Numbered from the stretch's first letter, positions 51,843 to 60,923 are shown. The stretch is DNA of 64,000 bases from Deltaproteobacteria bacterium (GCA_013349295.1 DUZW01000008.1:43378-107377), one strand, 5' to 3'. Notes: generated by a model from the letters alone, not told the origin. Made by a program: numbers and translations.

Positions 51843-53054
51843 ATGAAGGTTCTGGTGCTCAACTCCGGCAGTTCGTCCATCAAGTATCAGTTGTTCGAGA
51901 TGCGGGACGAATCCGTGTTGGCTGCGGGAAGCATCGAACAGATCGACGAACCGGGCAGCCATCTCAGCCACTGTGTCCGTTCACCCCAGGGCGAGATGAC
52001 AAAAACACTCCGGACTCTGCCGATTAACGATCACCGGCAGGGCTTTGCCTTGATCGCTTCGGTCCTGAAGGAAACCGGGGCGCTGGCCGACACCGGAGAA
52101 CTCAAAGGCATCGGCCACCGGGTCGTGCACGGCGGCGAAAAATTCAAGGAACCAACCCGCGTTACCCCCGAGGTTCTTTCGACGATCCGGGCCTTGATCC
52201 CCCTGGCACCGCTGCACAATCCAGCCAACCTCCTCGGCATGGAGGTGGCAATGGAAAGTGCTCCGTCCGTGCCCCAGGTTGCCGTATTCGACACCGCCTT
52301 CCATCAATCCATTCCGCGCCATGCCTACCATTACGCCATTCCCAAAAAACTGTACGAAGCGCATCAGGTCCGCCGCTACGGCTTCCACGGCACCTCGCAC
52401 CGCTATGTGGTGAAAAAGGCTGCGGAATTTCTGCAAAAACCCCTCGAATCCCTCAACCTGATCAGCCTGCATCTGGGCAACGGCGCCAGTGCCGCCGCCA
52501 TCCGGCAGGGAAGATGCATAGACACCTCCATGGGCCTCACCCCCCTTGAAGGGTTGATCATGGGTACCCGTTGCGGAGATCTCGATCCGGCGATCATTTT
52601 CTATCTAGAACGGGAAACCGGACTTACCTCCGGGGCCATCGAATCGATCCTCAACAAAGAGAGCGGACTCAAGGGAATCTGCGGGGTCAACGACATGCGT
52701 ACGGTGGGGGAGATGGCCAGTGCAGGCAATCCGGAAGCGCAGCTTGCCATCACCATGTACTGTTACCGGATCAAGAAATATATCGGCGCCTATTATGCGG
52801 TGCTGGGAGGGCTGGACGGGCTGATCTTTACCGGCGGCATCGGGGAAAACGCTGATTTTATCCGGGCGGCATGCTGCGAAGGGCTTGCCCATTTGGGTCT
52901 AAAAATGGATAATGGGAAAAACCTTGGGCGGCCGGAGGGATGCTCCGCCATGGAAAGCAAGGACAGCCGGGCGAGAATCCTGGTTATCCCCACCAACGAA
53001 GAGCTGGAGATTGCCGAACAAACGGTTGCCTGTCTGGAAGCTGAGCCGTTGTAA
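51843..53054 (+). CDS. ackA: Acetate kinase
   Basis: This 403-residue enzyme transfers phosphate between acetyl phosphate and ADP/ATP. ASKHA-fold signatures: VLVLNSGSSSIKYQLF at the start, HRVVHGGEKFKEPT, the acetate kinase motif ISLHLGNGASAAAIRQGRC, DTSMGLTPLEGLIMGTRCGD, and GLDGLIFTGGIGENADFIRA. The ATG at 51843 has AAGGAAT nine bases upstream; longer upstream frames lack family sequence. It works with Pta encoded just upstream. Confidence 0.96.
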   Translation: MKVLVLNSGSSSIKYQLFEMRDESVLAAGSIEQIDEPGSHLSHCVRSPQGEMTKTLRTLPINDHRQGFALIASVLKETGALADTGELKGIGHRVVHGGEKFKEPTRVTPEVLSTIRALIPLAPLHNPANLLGMEVAMESAPSVPQVAVFDTAFHQSIPRHAYHYAIPKKLYEAHQVRRYGFHGTSHRYVVKKAAEFLQKPLESLNLISLHLGNGASAAAIRQGRCIDTSMGLTPLEGLIMGTRCGDLDPAIIFYLERETGLTSGAIESILNKESGLKGICGVNDMRTVGEMASAGNPEAQLAITMYCYRIKKYIGAYYAVLGGLDGLIFTGGIGENADFIRAACCEGLAHLGLKMDNGKNLGRPEGCSAMESKDSRARILVIPTNEELEIAEQTVACLEAEPL

Positions 53055-53116
53055 ACAAAGAGCGGTGTTAACGGCGTCGGCATAAAGGATTTGCAGAAAT
53101 AGCCAGGGAGCACACC

Positions 53117-53911
53117 ATGTCTACCAAAACAATTGCAACAAAAACCCTAGCCTTACTGTACGGCTGCTTCCTCTTCAGCCTCGCAGCCTGCAGCCTGAAT
53201 GAAAGGGGCCCGCTTGCCTCTTGGGAAAGCGGAGTGTTGCGGGTCGGGGTTACACCGAATTATCCCGGCCTCATCCATAAAGAGGATGAAACCGGCCTGA
53301 TTTCAGGCTTTGAAGCCGATTGCGCCGCACTGCTTGCCAGGCGTCTCCACAGCAGGCTCCAGTTTGTTGAGCTGGAATGGGAAGAGCAGATTCCCGCCCT
53401 GGAACGCAAGGAGGTTGACATCATCATGTCCGCAATGTCCATTACCGAGATGCGCAAGCTCCGGGTGGCCTTCAGCGAACCATACCTCACCATCAGCCAG
53501 ATGGCGCTGACCACCCAAAAATGGGCGGAAGAGTTTCCATCCGCCCAGGCGATTCTTACCACCGGCAAAGCCATCGGCGTGGAAAAAGGAACCACCGGGG
53601 ATATCTATGTCCAACGCTATTGCCTTGCGGCGGAACCGTTTTTTTTCTCGTCCCCGGATGCTGCGATAAAAGCCCTCCGTGACAAGCGTATCGCCCTCTT
53701 TATCCACGATGGCCCGGTACTCGGCGCCTATGCCGCCTCAAACAAGACAAACGGACTGGTCCTGCTTCCGACCCCATTGACCAGCGAAGAACTCGCCTGG
53801 GCTATCCGGAGCGATGAGCCGGACCTGCTCAAGACGGTGAACTCCGCCCTTGCCGCCTGGAAAGAAGATGGCGTGCTCCAAGGACTGCTCAAAAAGTGGC
53901 TGCCCCAATGA
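53117..53911 (+). CDS. Solute-binding protein family 3 lipoprotein
   Basis: This 264-residue protein has a lipoprotein signal ending SLAAC. The mature part is a type-2 periplasmic binding fold: GVLRVGVTPNYPGLIHKEDE, SGFEADCAALLARRLHSRLQ, DIIMSAMSITEMRKLRVAFS, AIGVEKGTTGDIYVQRYC, ELAWAIRSDEPDLLKTVNSA. The pattern is that of amino-acid binding proteins. No ABC permease or ATPase genes are adjacent, so it may serve a distant transporter or a sensor. AGGGAG precedes the ATG. It follows ackA by 62 bases. Confidence 0.85.
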   Translation: MSTKTIATKTLALLYGCFLFSLAACSLNERGPLASWESGVLRVGVTPNYPGLIHKEDETGLISGFEADCAALLARRLHSRLQFVELEWEEQIPALERKEVDIIMSAMSITEMRKLRVAFSEPYLTISQMALTTQKWAEEFPSAQAILTTGKAIGVEKGTTGDIYVQRYCLAAEPFFFSSPDAAIKALRDKRIALFIHDGPVLGAYAASNKTNGLVLLPTPLTSEELAWAIRSDEPDLLKTVNSALAAWKEDGVLQGLLKKWLPQ

Positions 53912-53932
53912 GCAAGGGCCGTCTTGCCGAGT

Positions 53933-54376
53933 TCAGGCGTGCTGGGCCTTGCGCCAGCCGGCAGCCTTAAGTCGCGAAATACGCTCGATATTCCAGCTCT
54001 GGATTGCCTGAAGATACTGCCGCTGGTCCTCGCGCAGCAGGGCCATGATCTTTTCTTTTTCTTCCCGAATATCCTCCCGCTCGCCGGGATACATCTCCAG
54101 CCAACAGGCATAGCCCTGATCAAAGATAAATTCAGGACGCACTGAATCGGGCTCCACCTGCAATTTTGCCGTGAGCAGCATGGTGGCAAGGATTATGTCA
54201 TACTCAACCACCCAGCCATTGTCGTTGAGCATGCTTCGTTCATCAAACGGAGTATCTCCCGGACACTTCGGGCAGAATAGCCGCTGGATAACCTCTGACC
54301 GCAAAAGATTATCACGAAGATGAAACTGAACGTTTTGAGCCCCGCATTCACAGGTTTTTCGCACATCAATACACAT
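53933..54376 (-). CDS. Uncharacterised protein with a zinc-ribbon-like N-terminus
   Basis: The product has 147 residues. The N-terminal part has four cysteines typical of a zinc ribbon: TCECGAQNVQFHL then RLFCPKCPGDTPF. The rest is helical (EDIREEKEKIMALLREDQRQ). I do not recognise a family. The start at 54376 has AGAGGAAC upstream; a longer frame to 54433 has no support. It converges on the solute-binding protein gene, with 21 bases between the stops, and follows the small coiled-coil gene and glk on the minus strand. Confidence 0.7.
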   Translation of the reverse strand: MCIDVRKTCECGAQNVQFHLRDNLLRSEVIQRLFCPKCPGDTPFDERSMLNDNGWVVEYDIILATMLLTAKLQVEPDSVRPEFIFDQGYACWLEMYPGEREDIREEKEKIMALLREDQRQYLQAIQSWNIERISRLKAAGWRKAQHA

Positions 54377-54450
54377 ATCGTTCCTCTTGTTTTCTTTGCC
54401 GCGCCTTTTTTCTGCTTTCAGGCCTCCCGCCATACAGCGGCCCTGAATAT

Positions 54451-54651
54451 TCAGAACCTTCTCGGCAGAGGGGAAGAATCCTTGCGGCCATCGATCATTT
54501 TCTGGAGTTGCCGACGTTCATCCCGCGCATCCTCCAACTCGCGCTGAATCGCCGGCTCCTCCTCCGGCGTCACGGAAAGCAGAAGCTTTTCCAGCCGTTC
54601 GACCTGTTGCTGCGCCCGATAGAGCTCCCGCGCCAAATCCCGTAAAGACAT
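54451..54651 (-). CDS. Small coiled-coil protein
   Basis: The product has 66 residues: MSLRDLARELYRAQQQVERL, EKLLLSVTPEEEPAIQRELE, then DARDERRQLQKMIDGRKDSS. Heptad-like leucines suggest two helices forming a coiled coil around the proline-containing turn. GGTAGG stands before the ATG at 54651, five bases after the glk stop, so it is probably translated from the glk mRNA. Function unknown. Confidence 0.6.
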   Translation of the reverse strand: MSLRDLARELYRAQQQVERLEKLLLSVTPEEEPAIQRELEDARDERRQLQKMIDGRKDSSPLPRRF

Positions 54652-54655
54652 ACGC

Positions 54656-55663
54656 CTACCTGTATCCGTGGTGTTTTTGCATTGTCTGAAAGGCGATAAT
54701 GGCCGCCCCATTGAGCCCCGCCCTGTCCGTCATGATAATCCTGACCGGAATGGTTGCAAGGATCCCCGCCATGCGCCCTTTGCCCGCGAAACGTGCCATG
54801 AATCTCTTCGAGTCGAAAGCGGGAAGAAGGCGGGGCAGCATGCCGCCGCCGAGATAAAGCCCTCCTGTGGCAAGAAACTTGATCGCCATGTTGCCGGCCT
54901 CTGCCGCCAGAATCGAGAAAAAGATCTCCAAGGTCAACCGTGCGACCTCACCGGTTTTTCCCAGGGCCTGGCCCATGAGAACCGGAGTAATATCCGTGAC
55001 TGCGTCCAGCGCCGCCTGCAAATCCGGAGGAACCTTCATCCCGGCCCCCTGGGTCAGGTAGCGATAAATATTCGGGATTCCCGTGCCGGAGCAGACCATC
55101 TCGTAGCTCACATGGTCCTGTTCCGCCAGCAAAAAGGAAAGCAGCGCCTGCTCCATCTCCGAGGTTGGGGCAAAATCGGCATGCCCCCCCTCCGAGGGGT
55201 AGGCGCTGTAGCCTGCTCCATCCCAGCAGAGATAGGCCTCGCCAAGCCCTGTCCCTGGGGCGAGCACCGCCATGCTCCCTTGGGGAACCACCGTTCCGGC
55301 ATTGACCACCAACAAGTCTTCCGAGGCCAAACTTGACACAGACTGGGCCACCGCCACCAAATCATTCAACAACCGAACCTCGGCAAGCTGAAACCGTTCC
55401 CGCAGAACCTCCTGGTCAATAAACCAACCCAGATTGGTCATCCGGACCTTCCCGTCGGCAACCGGTCCAGCCACGCCAAACACGGCGACTTGGGGATGAT
55501 TATCGGAGCCGCGGAGAAATTCGGCAATTATTCCAGAGAACTCGTCATAATCGCCGGAGAAAAAGCGTTGCTCCCTGATCAGGGTATAACCCTGCTCTGT
55601 TGCGGCATAAAGAGCCAAAATGGTTTTGGTCCCGCCCAGATCTCCCGCCAAAAAATAATCCAT
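54656..55663 (-). CDS. glk: Glucokinase
   Basis: This 335-residue ASKHA-fold sugar kinase phosphorylates glucose with ATP. The phosphate-binding loop is FLAGDLGGTKTILALY. VAVFGVAGPVADGKVRMTNL and GWFIDQEVL match the Glk family, as do VLAPGTGLGEAYLCWDG, GGHADFAPTSEMEQALL and VCSGTGIPNIYRYL. ALGKTGEVARLTLEIFFSIL and TGGLYLGGGMLPRLL complete the family pattern. The start at 55663 gives the usual N-terminus. Its presence in a likely sulfate reducer suggests use of stored or scavenged glucose. Confidence 0.93.
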   Translation of the reverse strand: MDYFLAGDLGGTKTILALYAATEQGYTLIREQRFFSGDYDEFSGIIAEFLRGSDNHPQVAVFGVAGPVADGKVRMTNLGWFIDQEVLRERFQLAEVRLLNDLVAVAQSVSSLASEDLLVVNAGTVVPQGSMAVLAPGTGLGEAYLCWDGAGYSAYPSEGGHADFAPTSEMEQALLSFLLAEQDHVSYEMVCSGTGIPNIYRYLTQGAGMKVPPDLQAALDAVTDITPVLMGQALGKTGEVARLTLEIFFSILAAEAGNMAIKFLATGGLYLGGGMLPRLLPAFDSKRFMARFAGKGRMAGILATIPVRIIMTDRAGLNGAAIIAFQTMQKHHGYR

Positions 55664-55734
55664 TTTGCTCTCCCGAACATGGGGCAGAACCCTATTGCAA
55701 ACAGGATCGGCTATACGCCCTGCCCTAGAAGAAA

Positions 55735-55763
55735 AGGCCGCACCCGATACTCGGGTGCGGCCT
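55735..55763 (-). terminator. Intrinsic terminator downstream of the chemotaxis receptor gene
   Basis: AGGCCGCACCCGA (55735-55747) pairs with TCGGGTGCGGCCT (55751-55763) around a three-base loop. On the minus strand the stem is followed by TTTTC, fitting the end of the chemotaxis receptor gene. Confidence 0.8.
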
Positions 55764-55827
55764 CTTGCCTACACTTTACAGTCCCAGGACTTTTCAGACA
55801 AGACAACCGCCCGCCCCCTTAACTGTT

Positions 55828-57321
55828 TTAATCCTTCCCACCCTCAACCAGCCGAACCAGATGTCCGATATTGTCACGGAGCATCATGGTCTGGGAGGTA
55901 ACAGCCTCGGAGGCCGCAGCCAGCTCCTCGGCATTGGCCGCCATCTGCTGCGTGCCGGTGTCCATCTCGGTCACCGCCTTGTTGATCTGAAGAATCCCCT
56001 GGGTCTGTTCATGGGAAGCGGTGGAAATCTCTTCCACCAAAATTGCGACCTTCCGCGAGCCGGCAACCACCTCCGTGGACTCGGACACAACCTCATTCAC
56101 CTTTTTCAAACCCTCATTGACATTACCGATGGCCCGCTCAATCAGATCACTGGAGTTTCTTGCCGATTTGGCGGTACGCTGGGCAAGATTGCGCACCTCA
56201 TCGGCAACCACGGCGAAGCCCTGGCCCTGCTCCCCTGCCCTGGCCGCTTCCACCGCCGCATTCAAAGCGAGAAGATTGGTCTGAAAGGCGATCGCTTCGA
56301 TCTCACGAATGATCGAGGCGATCGCATCACTGTCTTTTTTGATGTTCTGCATGGAAATCTGCATGGCCGCCACATTGGCGTTTGCCCTGGAGCCGAGTAC
56401 CTCATTCTGCTTCATTGAGGAATTGGCCTCAGCGGAATTGGTGTCATTCTGCTGGACCATGGCGGTGATCTCTTCCAGGGACGCGCTGGTCTCCTCCAGC
56501 GATGCCGCCATCTCCGAAGCCATTTCCGCCACCATCTGCGAGGTGCTGGACGTGGCATGGGCCTCATCGGAGATACTGTCGGCGCTTTCGTCCAGCTCGC
56601 CGACAATGGTGTTAATGGACCGGACCAGCATCTGCACGAAAAGAAAGGCAAAAAGACCGACAGCCACAAGCGAGATACCCCCGCCAATGATGAAGAACAG
56701 ACCGAACCTCTTCACCTCGGCCATGGCCTTTTCCTTGGTCAGCTCCTGCCCCCCGCGCAACTCGTCAACCGCAGCCTTGGTGCTGCCCATCAGGCTGTAG
56801 TATTTCTCGAAAAATTCTCCGTCAAAGGCCTCCAGGGCAGCTGCCTTGTCCCCATTTTCCAGGGCCGGCAAAATCTTTTTATTGATGACCTCGGCCATCT
56901 TCGGCCAGGAGGCGGACAAGTCGTCATAGGAAGTGACCACCGCCGAGGCCCGCTCCACCGCATGGCAGGAACCGCAATACAGTTTTCCGCCGCCGGGATT
57001 GGTCACTCTTTCCCGCATTTCGGCAATGGCCTCGTCAAACTTATTGCTGGTGGTTTTCAGGCCGCTCAAGTTGTCCGGATCATATTCCATGATCTGGCCC
57101 TTGAGGATGCTGTTGAGGAGGTTGAGATTGAGGCGGATCCTGGCGATCTTGTCGATGTAGTCCATCTTGAGTTCAATGCCGGTGTACATCTCGCCCCCGA
57201 TCTGCACCCGCTGGATGATGAACTGGGCAATACCGATGCTGGAAACCATGGAGAACGCAACAAAACCAACGAGAAGAAAAAGTTTTATCCGCAGACTCAA
57301 GCTACTGAACCACTCTTTCAT
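55828..57321 (-). CDS. Methyl-accepting chemotaxis protein with a periplasmic heme-c motif
   Basis: This 497-residue inner-membrane receptor has helix 1 at about 12-35 and a periplasmic sensor at 36-205 carrying CGSCH at 116-120 ([18 protein letters not shown]), a c-type heme attachment motif. Helix 2 (about 208-233) is followed by the cytoplasmic signalling domain, whose hairpin tip [20 protein letters not shown] and [20 protein letters not shown] are conserved. Such heme MCPs (as in Geobacter and Desulfovibrio DcrA-like receptors) sense redox potential, oxygen or NO. No C-terminal CheR pentapeptide is present. The gene is alone, after a palindrome at 57372-57386. Confidence 0.9.
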   Translation of the reverse strand: MKEWFSSLSLRIKLFLLVGFVAFSMVSSIGIAQFIIQRVQIGGEMYTGIELKMDYIDKIARIRLNLNLLNSILKGQIMEYDPDNLSGLKTTSNKFDEAIAEMRERVTNPGGGKLYCGSCHAVERASAVVTSYDDLSASWPKMAEVINKKILPALENGDKAAALEAFDGEFFEKYYSLMGSTKAAVDELRGGQELTKEKAMAEVKRFGLFFIIGGGISLVAVGLFAFLFVQMLVRSINTIVGELDESADSISDEAHATSSTSQMVAEMASEMAASLEETSASLEEITAMVQQNDTNSAEANSSMKQNEVLGSRANANVAAMQISMQNIKKDSDAIASIIREIEAIAFQTNLLALNAAVEAARAGEQGQGFAVVADEVRNLAQRTAKSARNSSDLIERAIGNVNEGLKKVNEVVSESTEVVAGSRKVAILVEEISTASHEQTQGILQINKAVTEMDTGTQQMAANAEELAAASEAVTSQTMMLRDNIGHLVRLVEGGKD

Positions 57322-57880
57322 GGCGACTCCTCATAGCTACATCATTAACCCCAATACCAACCGATCTACATAGTATAAAGTATACTCTCGTTTTTTTTAC
57401 CACATATTTTTTACAAGGATTTTCCGATGCTTACAAAAAATGGTGACCGCAACGATGCCGACAAAAAAAAGCAGCTTCACAATACCAAGTCATTTTTCTG
57501 AAACGTCCCAATATAGCGAAGGATTCGCCACCGGTTCACAAGCAGGAAACCAAGGGGAAAGGCTGTGTTAACCGGCACTGATATTTTCCCTGGGCGAAGT
57601 ATAATTTTTTGTACCCCTCTCCTTCAAGATCTCTCCAGGCAGACGACCATCCGGGCATTTGCAAGCTGTTTGCCAAAAAACATCTTTTTCTCGCTGGTAC
57701 AAAAAAACTTTTACCAGCACAACAGCTTGAAACAACATCATAAAACCCACAACGCCTTCTCCAACGCCGCTCTCCCCGTTCAAAAATTTGTACACCCACC
57801 ACTTTTTCACTCCCACGCCCATCCCCTCGAATCGCCCATCAATCCAGCAGATAAACAAAAAAACAAAAAAATTCACGCAT
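57322..57880. other. Long intergenic stretch upstream of the small-RNA promoter
   Basis: About 560 bases. AGTATA-AAG-TATACT (57372-57386) is a perfect palindrome 50 bases upstream of the chemotaxis receptor start and contains TATACT on both strands. The remainder is AT-rich and holds only unsupported short open frames. Confidence 0.45.
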
Positions 57881-57901
57881 TGGCACACTTGTTGCTATAA
57901 T
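57881..57901 (+). promoter_or_regulatory. Sigma-54 type promoter overlapping a perfect sigma-70 -10 box
   Basis: TGGCAC-ACTTG-TTGCT (57881-57896) has the GG and GC dinucleotides ten bases apart as in sigma-54 -24/-12 promoters. TATAAT (57896-57901) directly follows; the -35 facing it, TTCACG (57872-57877), has an 18-base spacer and only partial fit. Either sigma factor would start transcription near 57907. Confidence 0.6.
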
Positions 57902-57906
57902 ACCAA

Positions 57907-57982
57907 GACAGTAAAACAACTCCTATCTCCTTTCTCCTTAAAAGAAGATCGACTTTCCCGCAAAGTCGATCTTCTTTTTTTT
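57907..57982 (+). ncRNA. Candidate small RNA of about 75 nt ending in a strong terminator
   Basis: Between the promoter and the terminator there is no start codon with a reading frame of use. The single-stranded part (about 57907-57939) contains the CU-rich tract TCCTATCTCCTTTCTCCTT, complementary to Shine-Dalgarno sequences. The 3' half is a perfect hairpin AAAAGAAGATCGACTTT / AAAGTCGATCTTCTTTT (57940-57978) with a five-base loop and a run of eight T's. This is the form of a trans-acting regulatory RNA. No name or family is known to me. Confidence 0.55.
57940..57982 (+). terminator. Strong intrinsic terminator
   Basis: 17-bp perfect stem, loop CCCGC, followed by T8. No protein gene ends here on either strand, which points to a short RNA gene upstream. 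Confidence 0.85.
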
Positions 57983-58056
57983 GTGCAGACTGAATAGCCC
58001 TGCCAATTCACGCTCTGCCCGAGCAAACACTTTTTTCGTACAGATTTTATTGCTGT

Positions 58057-58085
58057 TTGCACTCCGCGCCAAAGCCCGATATAAT
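58057..58085 (+). promoter_or_regulatory. Sigma-70 promoter of the dus gene
   Basis: TTGCAC (58057-58062), a 17-base spacer and a perfect TATAAT (58080-58085). The predicted transcript would have a leader of about 260 bases before the dus start codon, in which no gene is seen. Confidence 0.65.
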
Positions 58086-58356
58086 GCGCGCCCTGCGACA
58101 GTCGGCGCCTTGCCCACCAATAAGACTCCGCAGCCAACCCTCCCGAACCCGGCAAGGGGGTTCGGTTTAAGCGCCGTTAACCGCAGCATAATCGGCACCG
58201 CTATTTTTTTAAACGACGGCTCACCCATCTTCCTTTTCCGCCCCAACCCGTCACCCGGATTCGAATCTCTCGCGGACGGAGGCAGGCGATGTACACCACT
58301 GCCCGACATCCCCGTTGTTTCATTCATACGATACCACCAAACACTATGAGCCGGTA

Positions 58357-59310
58357 ATGATCTTTCCCTTTGGGACAACCCACATAAAAAACCCATTTGT
58401 TCTTGCGCCCATGGCCGGATGCACCGACCTGCCCTTTCGCCTGCTCTGTAGAGAACACGGGGCTGCCCTTTGCTATTCCGAGATGATCGACTGCCATGGC
58501 TTGGTCTCGCAAGAGCAAGAGTGCCTGGATTTACTTCTCACCAATGCGGCGGAACAGCCGGTGATCATGCAGCTTTACGGCAACGATCCCTTCATGATGG
58601 GAGAAGCCGCAGCCATCCTCAGCGAACAGCCCATTGCCGGTATCGATATCAACATGGGCTGTCCCATGGAAAAGATCGTTCAGACAGGCGCCGGAGCCGC
58701 ATTGATGAAAAACCCGCGCCTCGCGGAAAAAATTATCACCTCCGTTTGCAACACCTCCACAAAACCGGTAACCGTCAAAATCCGCACGGGCTGGAACCAG
58801 CACACCATTACCGCTCCGGAGATTTCCAAAATAGCGGAAGGTGCCGGCGCACAGGCCATTGCCATCCACGGGCGCACCTGGACCGACGGATTCACCGGCC
58901 CCATCGACCACGCGGTAATAGTGCAAACCATGAAAAGTGTTGCCATCCCTGTTTTTGCAAACGGCGACATCACCTCCCATGAAGAGGGGCTGGCCCTGCT
59001 CAGGAAAATCGGCTGCGCCGGGGTGATGATCGGCCGGGCCGCCTTGGGCGCACCCTGGATCTTTTCCGGGGGTGTGAACCAGCAACCCTCAATGGCCTAT
59101 AGAATCAAAACCCTCCTGCGCCACCTGGAACTCGCCGAGACCCACCTTGTCCCGGAACCAAGCCTCTCCAAAATCAGAAACCATGCCTGGAAATACTTTC
59201 GTGGGACAACCAATGGCCCTGCCATCCGCAAACAGATCGACGCCACCACAACCTACCCGGAGCTGAGGGATTTCATCCACACCCTTGCCGAGCGTGTGTT
59301 TCAGCAATGA
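58357..59310 (+). CDS. dusB: tRNA-dihydrouridine synthase
   Basis: This 317-residue FMN-dependent TIM-barrel enzyme reduces uridines in the D-loop of tRNAs. Signatures: LAPMAGCTDLPFRLLCREHG at the start, the catalytic Cys in DINMGCPMEKIVQTGAGAAL, the RNA-binding VTVKIRTGWN, AIAIHGRTW, and the FMN-binding GCAGVMIGRAALGAPWIF. The C-terminal helical domain follows. The subtype (DusB) is a best guess. The start at 58357 gives the family N-terminus, though its ribosome site is weak; a TTG at 58315 extends it by 14 residues. A long leader follows the promoter at 58057. Confidence 0.88.
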   Translation: MIFPFGTTHIKNPFVLAPMAGCTDLPFRLLCREHGAALCYSEMIDCHGLVSQEQECLDLLLTNAAEQPVIMQLYGNDPFMMGEAAAILSEQPIAGIDINMGCPMEKIVQTGAGAALMKNPRLAEKIITSVCNTSTKPVTVKIRTGWNQHTITAPEISKIAEGAGAQAIAIHGRTWTDGFTGPIDHAVIVQTMKSVAIPVFANGDITSHEEGLALLRKIGCAGVMIGRAALGAPWIFSGGVNQQPSMAYRIKTLLRHLELAETHLVPEPSLSKIRNHAWKYFRGTTNGPAIRKQIDATTTYPELRDFIHTLAERVFQQ

Positions 59311-59407
59311 TCGTCCTGAATTACAGCAATTACAGCGGGGATTGCATACACGGAAACAGCAGAAGAGGACAGCTTGAGGGTTCAGCCCTGAAAATTTTCA
59401 AATCAAA

Positions 59408-59445
59408 AAAAAACCCGACAAGCACTATAACTTGTCGGGTTTTTT
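59408..59445. terminator. Bidirectional terminator between dus and tRNA-Arg
   Basis: AAACCCGACAAG (59411-59422) pairs with CTTGTCGGGTTT (59431-59442); A-run on the left and T-run on the right serve both strands. Confidence 0.9.
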
Positions 59446-59454
59446 AGGTTTTAA

Positions 59455-59531
59455 TGGTGCGCCCGGAGGGATTCGAACCCCCGACACCCGGCTTCGAAGG
59501 CCGATGCTCTATCCAGCTGAGCTACAAGCGC
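59455..59531 (-). tRNA. tRNA-Arg (anticodon TCG)
   Basis: On the minus strand the 77-nt gene starts GCGCTTGTAGCTCAGCTGGA and ends with an encoded CCA. The acceptor stem pairs GCGCTTG with the 3' end GGGCGC (one wobble region), the D arm has AGCTCAGCTGGATAGAGC, the anticodon loop is CTTCGAA (anticodon TCG, reading CGA and related Arg codons), and the T arm has GGGGGTTCGAATCCC. Confidence 0.92.
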
Positions 59532-59561
59532 ACAAACACAACTCTTTCACACAAACCAAGC

Positions 59562-60923
59562 CTACCACCCCGAAATATTTCGCGGGTCGGAAAGTACCTG
59601 CCAGGCCCTTTCCGTGATCTCGTCTATTTCGGTCAGGGTGACGGAAAGCGGCAACCAGAGATAGATTACATTACCAATGGGTCGCAGCAAAAGCCCCTGC
59701 TTAAGCCCGGCCAGATAAATCGGCCAGCCGACCCGTTCGCAAAAATCATAGGGAACCTTGGTCTCTCTATCCTTCACCAGTTCCATGGCGGTGATCATCC
59801 CGATCTGCCGTAGATCCCCTACCCAGGGCAGATCACCAAAACGGAGCATCCGCGCCTTGAGATGACTGATCTTGGCCGGCAGCCCGGCCATGGTCTGCTC
59901 TTCGGCAAAGACCTGCAAGGAGCCAAGGGCCGCGGCAGCTGCCAGGGGATTGCCGCTGAAGGTATGGCCGTGGAAAAAAGTTTTCCCCGCCCCATACTCT
60001 CCATAAAAACCCTGAAAAATCTCCTCGCTGGTCAGCGTCGCCGCCATTGGTAACATACCAGCAGTCAGCCCTTTTGACAAACAGAGAAAATCAGGGGCAG
60101 CCCCGGCCTGTTCCAGGGCAAACATGGTCCCGGTCCGGCCAAACCCGGTGGCCACTTCGTCAAAAATCAAATGCACCCCATATTCCCTGGTCAAGGCAGC
60201 CAGCTTTTGCAGATACTTCGGAGGATAGACGATCATACCTCCGGCGGCCTGGATAAGCGGCTCAATGATCAGGGCGGCAATCTGCCCGCCCTGATCGGCC
60301 AGAAGTTCCGCCAGCGGTTGCAGGCACTGGCAGGAACAACTCTCTTGTTCCTGGCCGACCGGGCAGCGATAACAGTAAGGAGATGGCAGCCGATGGGAGG
60401 AAAAAAGCAGCGGCGCAAAAGGGCCATGAAATTCCGGCACCCCACCCAGGCTCATGGTGCCGATGGTGTCGCCATGATAGCCGCGCTCTATCCCCACCAG
60501 CCGGCAGCGGTTCGGCTGCCCGATCTGCCGCCAGTACTGGAGCGACATCTTGATCGCGATCTCACAGGCCGTGGAACCGTTATCGGAATAAAACACCCGG
60601 GAAAGATTGGGCGGCGCCAGAGCCACCAGCTGTTCCGCCAAGAGAATCGCCGGCTCATGGCTGGTCCCGGCCAGCAGGACCTGATCGAGGCGCGTCAGCT
60701 GAGAGCGAATTTTCTCGGTTATGGTTGGATGGCTGTGCCCATGAACAATGCACCACCAGGAAGAAATAGTATCAAAATAGCGCTTCCCCTGATGGTCAAA
60801 AAGGGAAATGCCCTCGGCCCTGTCAATAAGAAGCAGATCGCGCTGGGCATAATCCTGCATCTGAGTATAGGGATGCCAGAGGAACCGTTTGTCCTTCTCC
60901 TGGAGGGTTGCCACGGGATTCAC
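59562..60923 (-). CDS. bioA: Adenosylmethionine-8-amino-7-oxononanoate aminotransferase
   Basis: This 453-residue class III PLP aminotransferase makes 7,8-diaminopelargonate in biotin synthesis, with S-adenosylmethionine as amino donor. Features: FLWHPYTQM at the start (the BioA W-H-P-Y motif that distinguishes it from other class III enzymes), SSWWCIVHGHSHPTI, YSDNGSTACEIAIKMSLQYW, HLIFDEVATGFGRTGTMFAL and the PLP lysine in LCLSKGLTAGMLPMA. A Cys-rich insert (YCYRCPVGQEQESCSCQCLQ) at about 190-210 is unusual. The GTG start overlaps the stop of hpt by four bases (GTGA). No other bio genes are in the window. Confidence 0.94.
   Translation of the reverse strand: MNPVATLQEKDKRFLWHPYTQMQDYAQRDLLLIDRAEGISLFDHQGKRYFDTISSWWCIVHGHSHPTITEKIRSQLTRLDQVLLAGTSHEPAILLAEQLVALAPPNLSRVFYSDNGSTACEIAIKMSLQYWRQIGQPNRCRLVGIERGYHGDTIGTMSLGGVPEFHGPFAPLLFSSHRLPSPYCYRCPVGQEQESCSCQCLQPLAELLADQGGQIAALIIEPLIQAAGGMIVYPPKYLQKLAALTREYGVHLIFDEVATGFGRTGTMFALEQAGAAPDFLCLSKGLTAGMLPMAATLTSEEIFQGFYGEYGAGKTFFHGHTFSGNPLAAAAALGSLQVFAEEQTMAGLPAKISHLKARMLRFGDLPWVGDLRQIGMITAMELVKDRETKVPYDFCERVGWPIYLAGLKQGLLLRPIGNVIYLWLPLSVTLTEIDEITERAWQVLSDPRNISGW

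Noticed and set aside
57938..58396. Minus-strand open frame of 152 codons
   Set aside because: It runs through the strong terminator at 57940-57982 and the dus promoter, has no ribosome site and shows no family resemblance.
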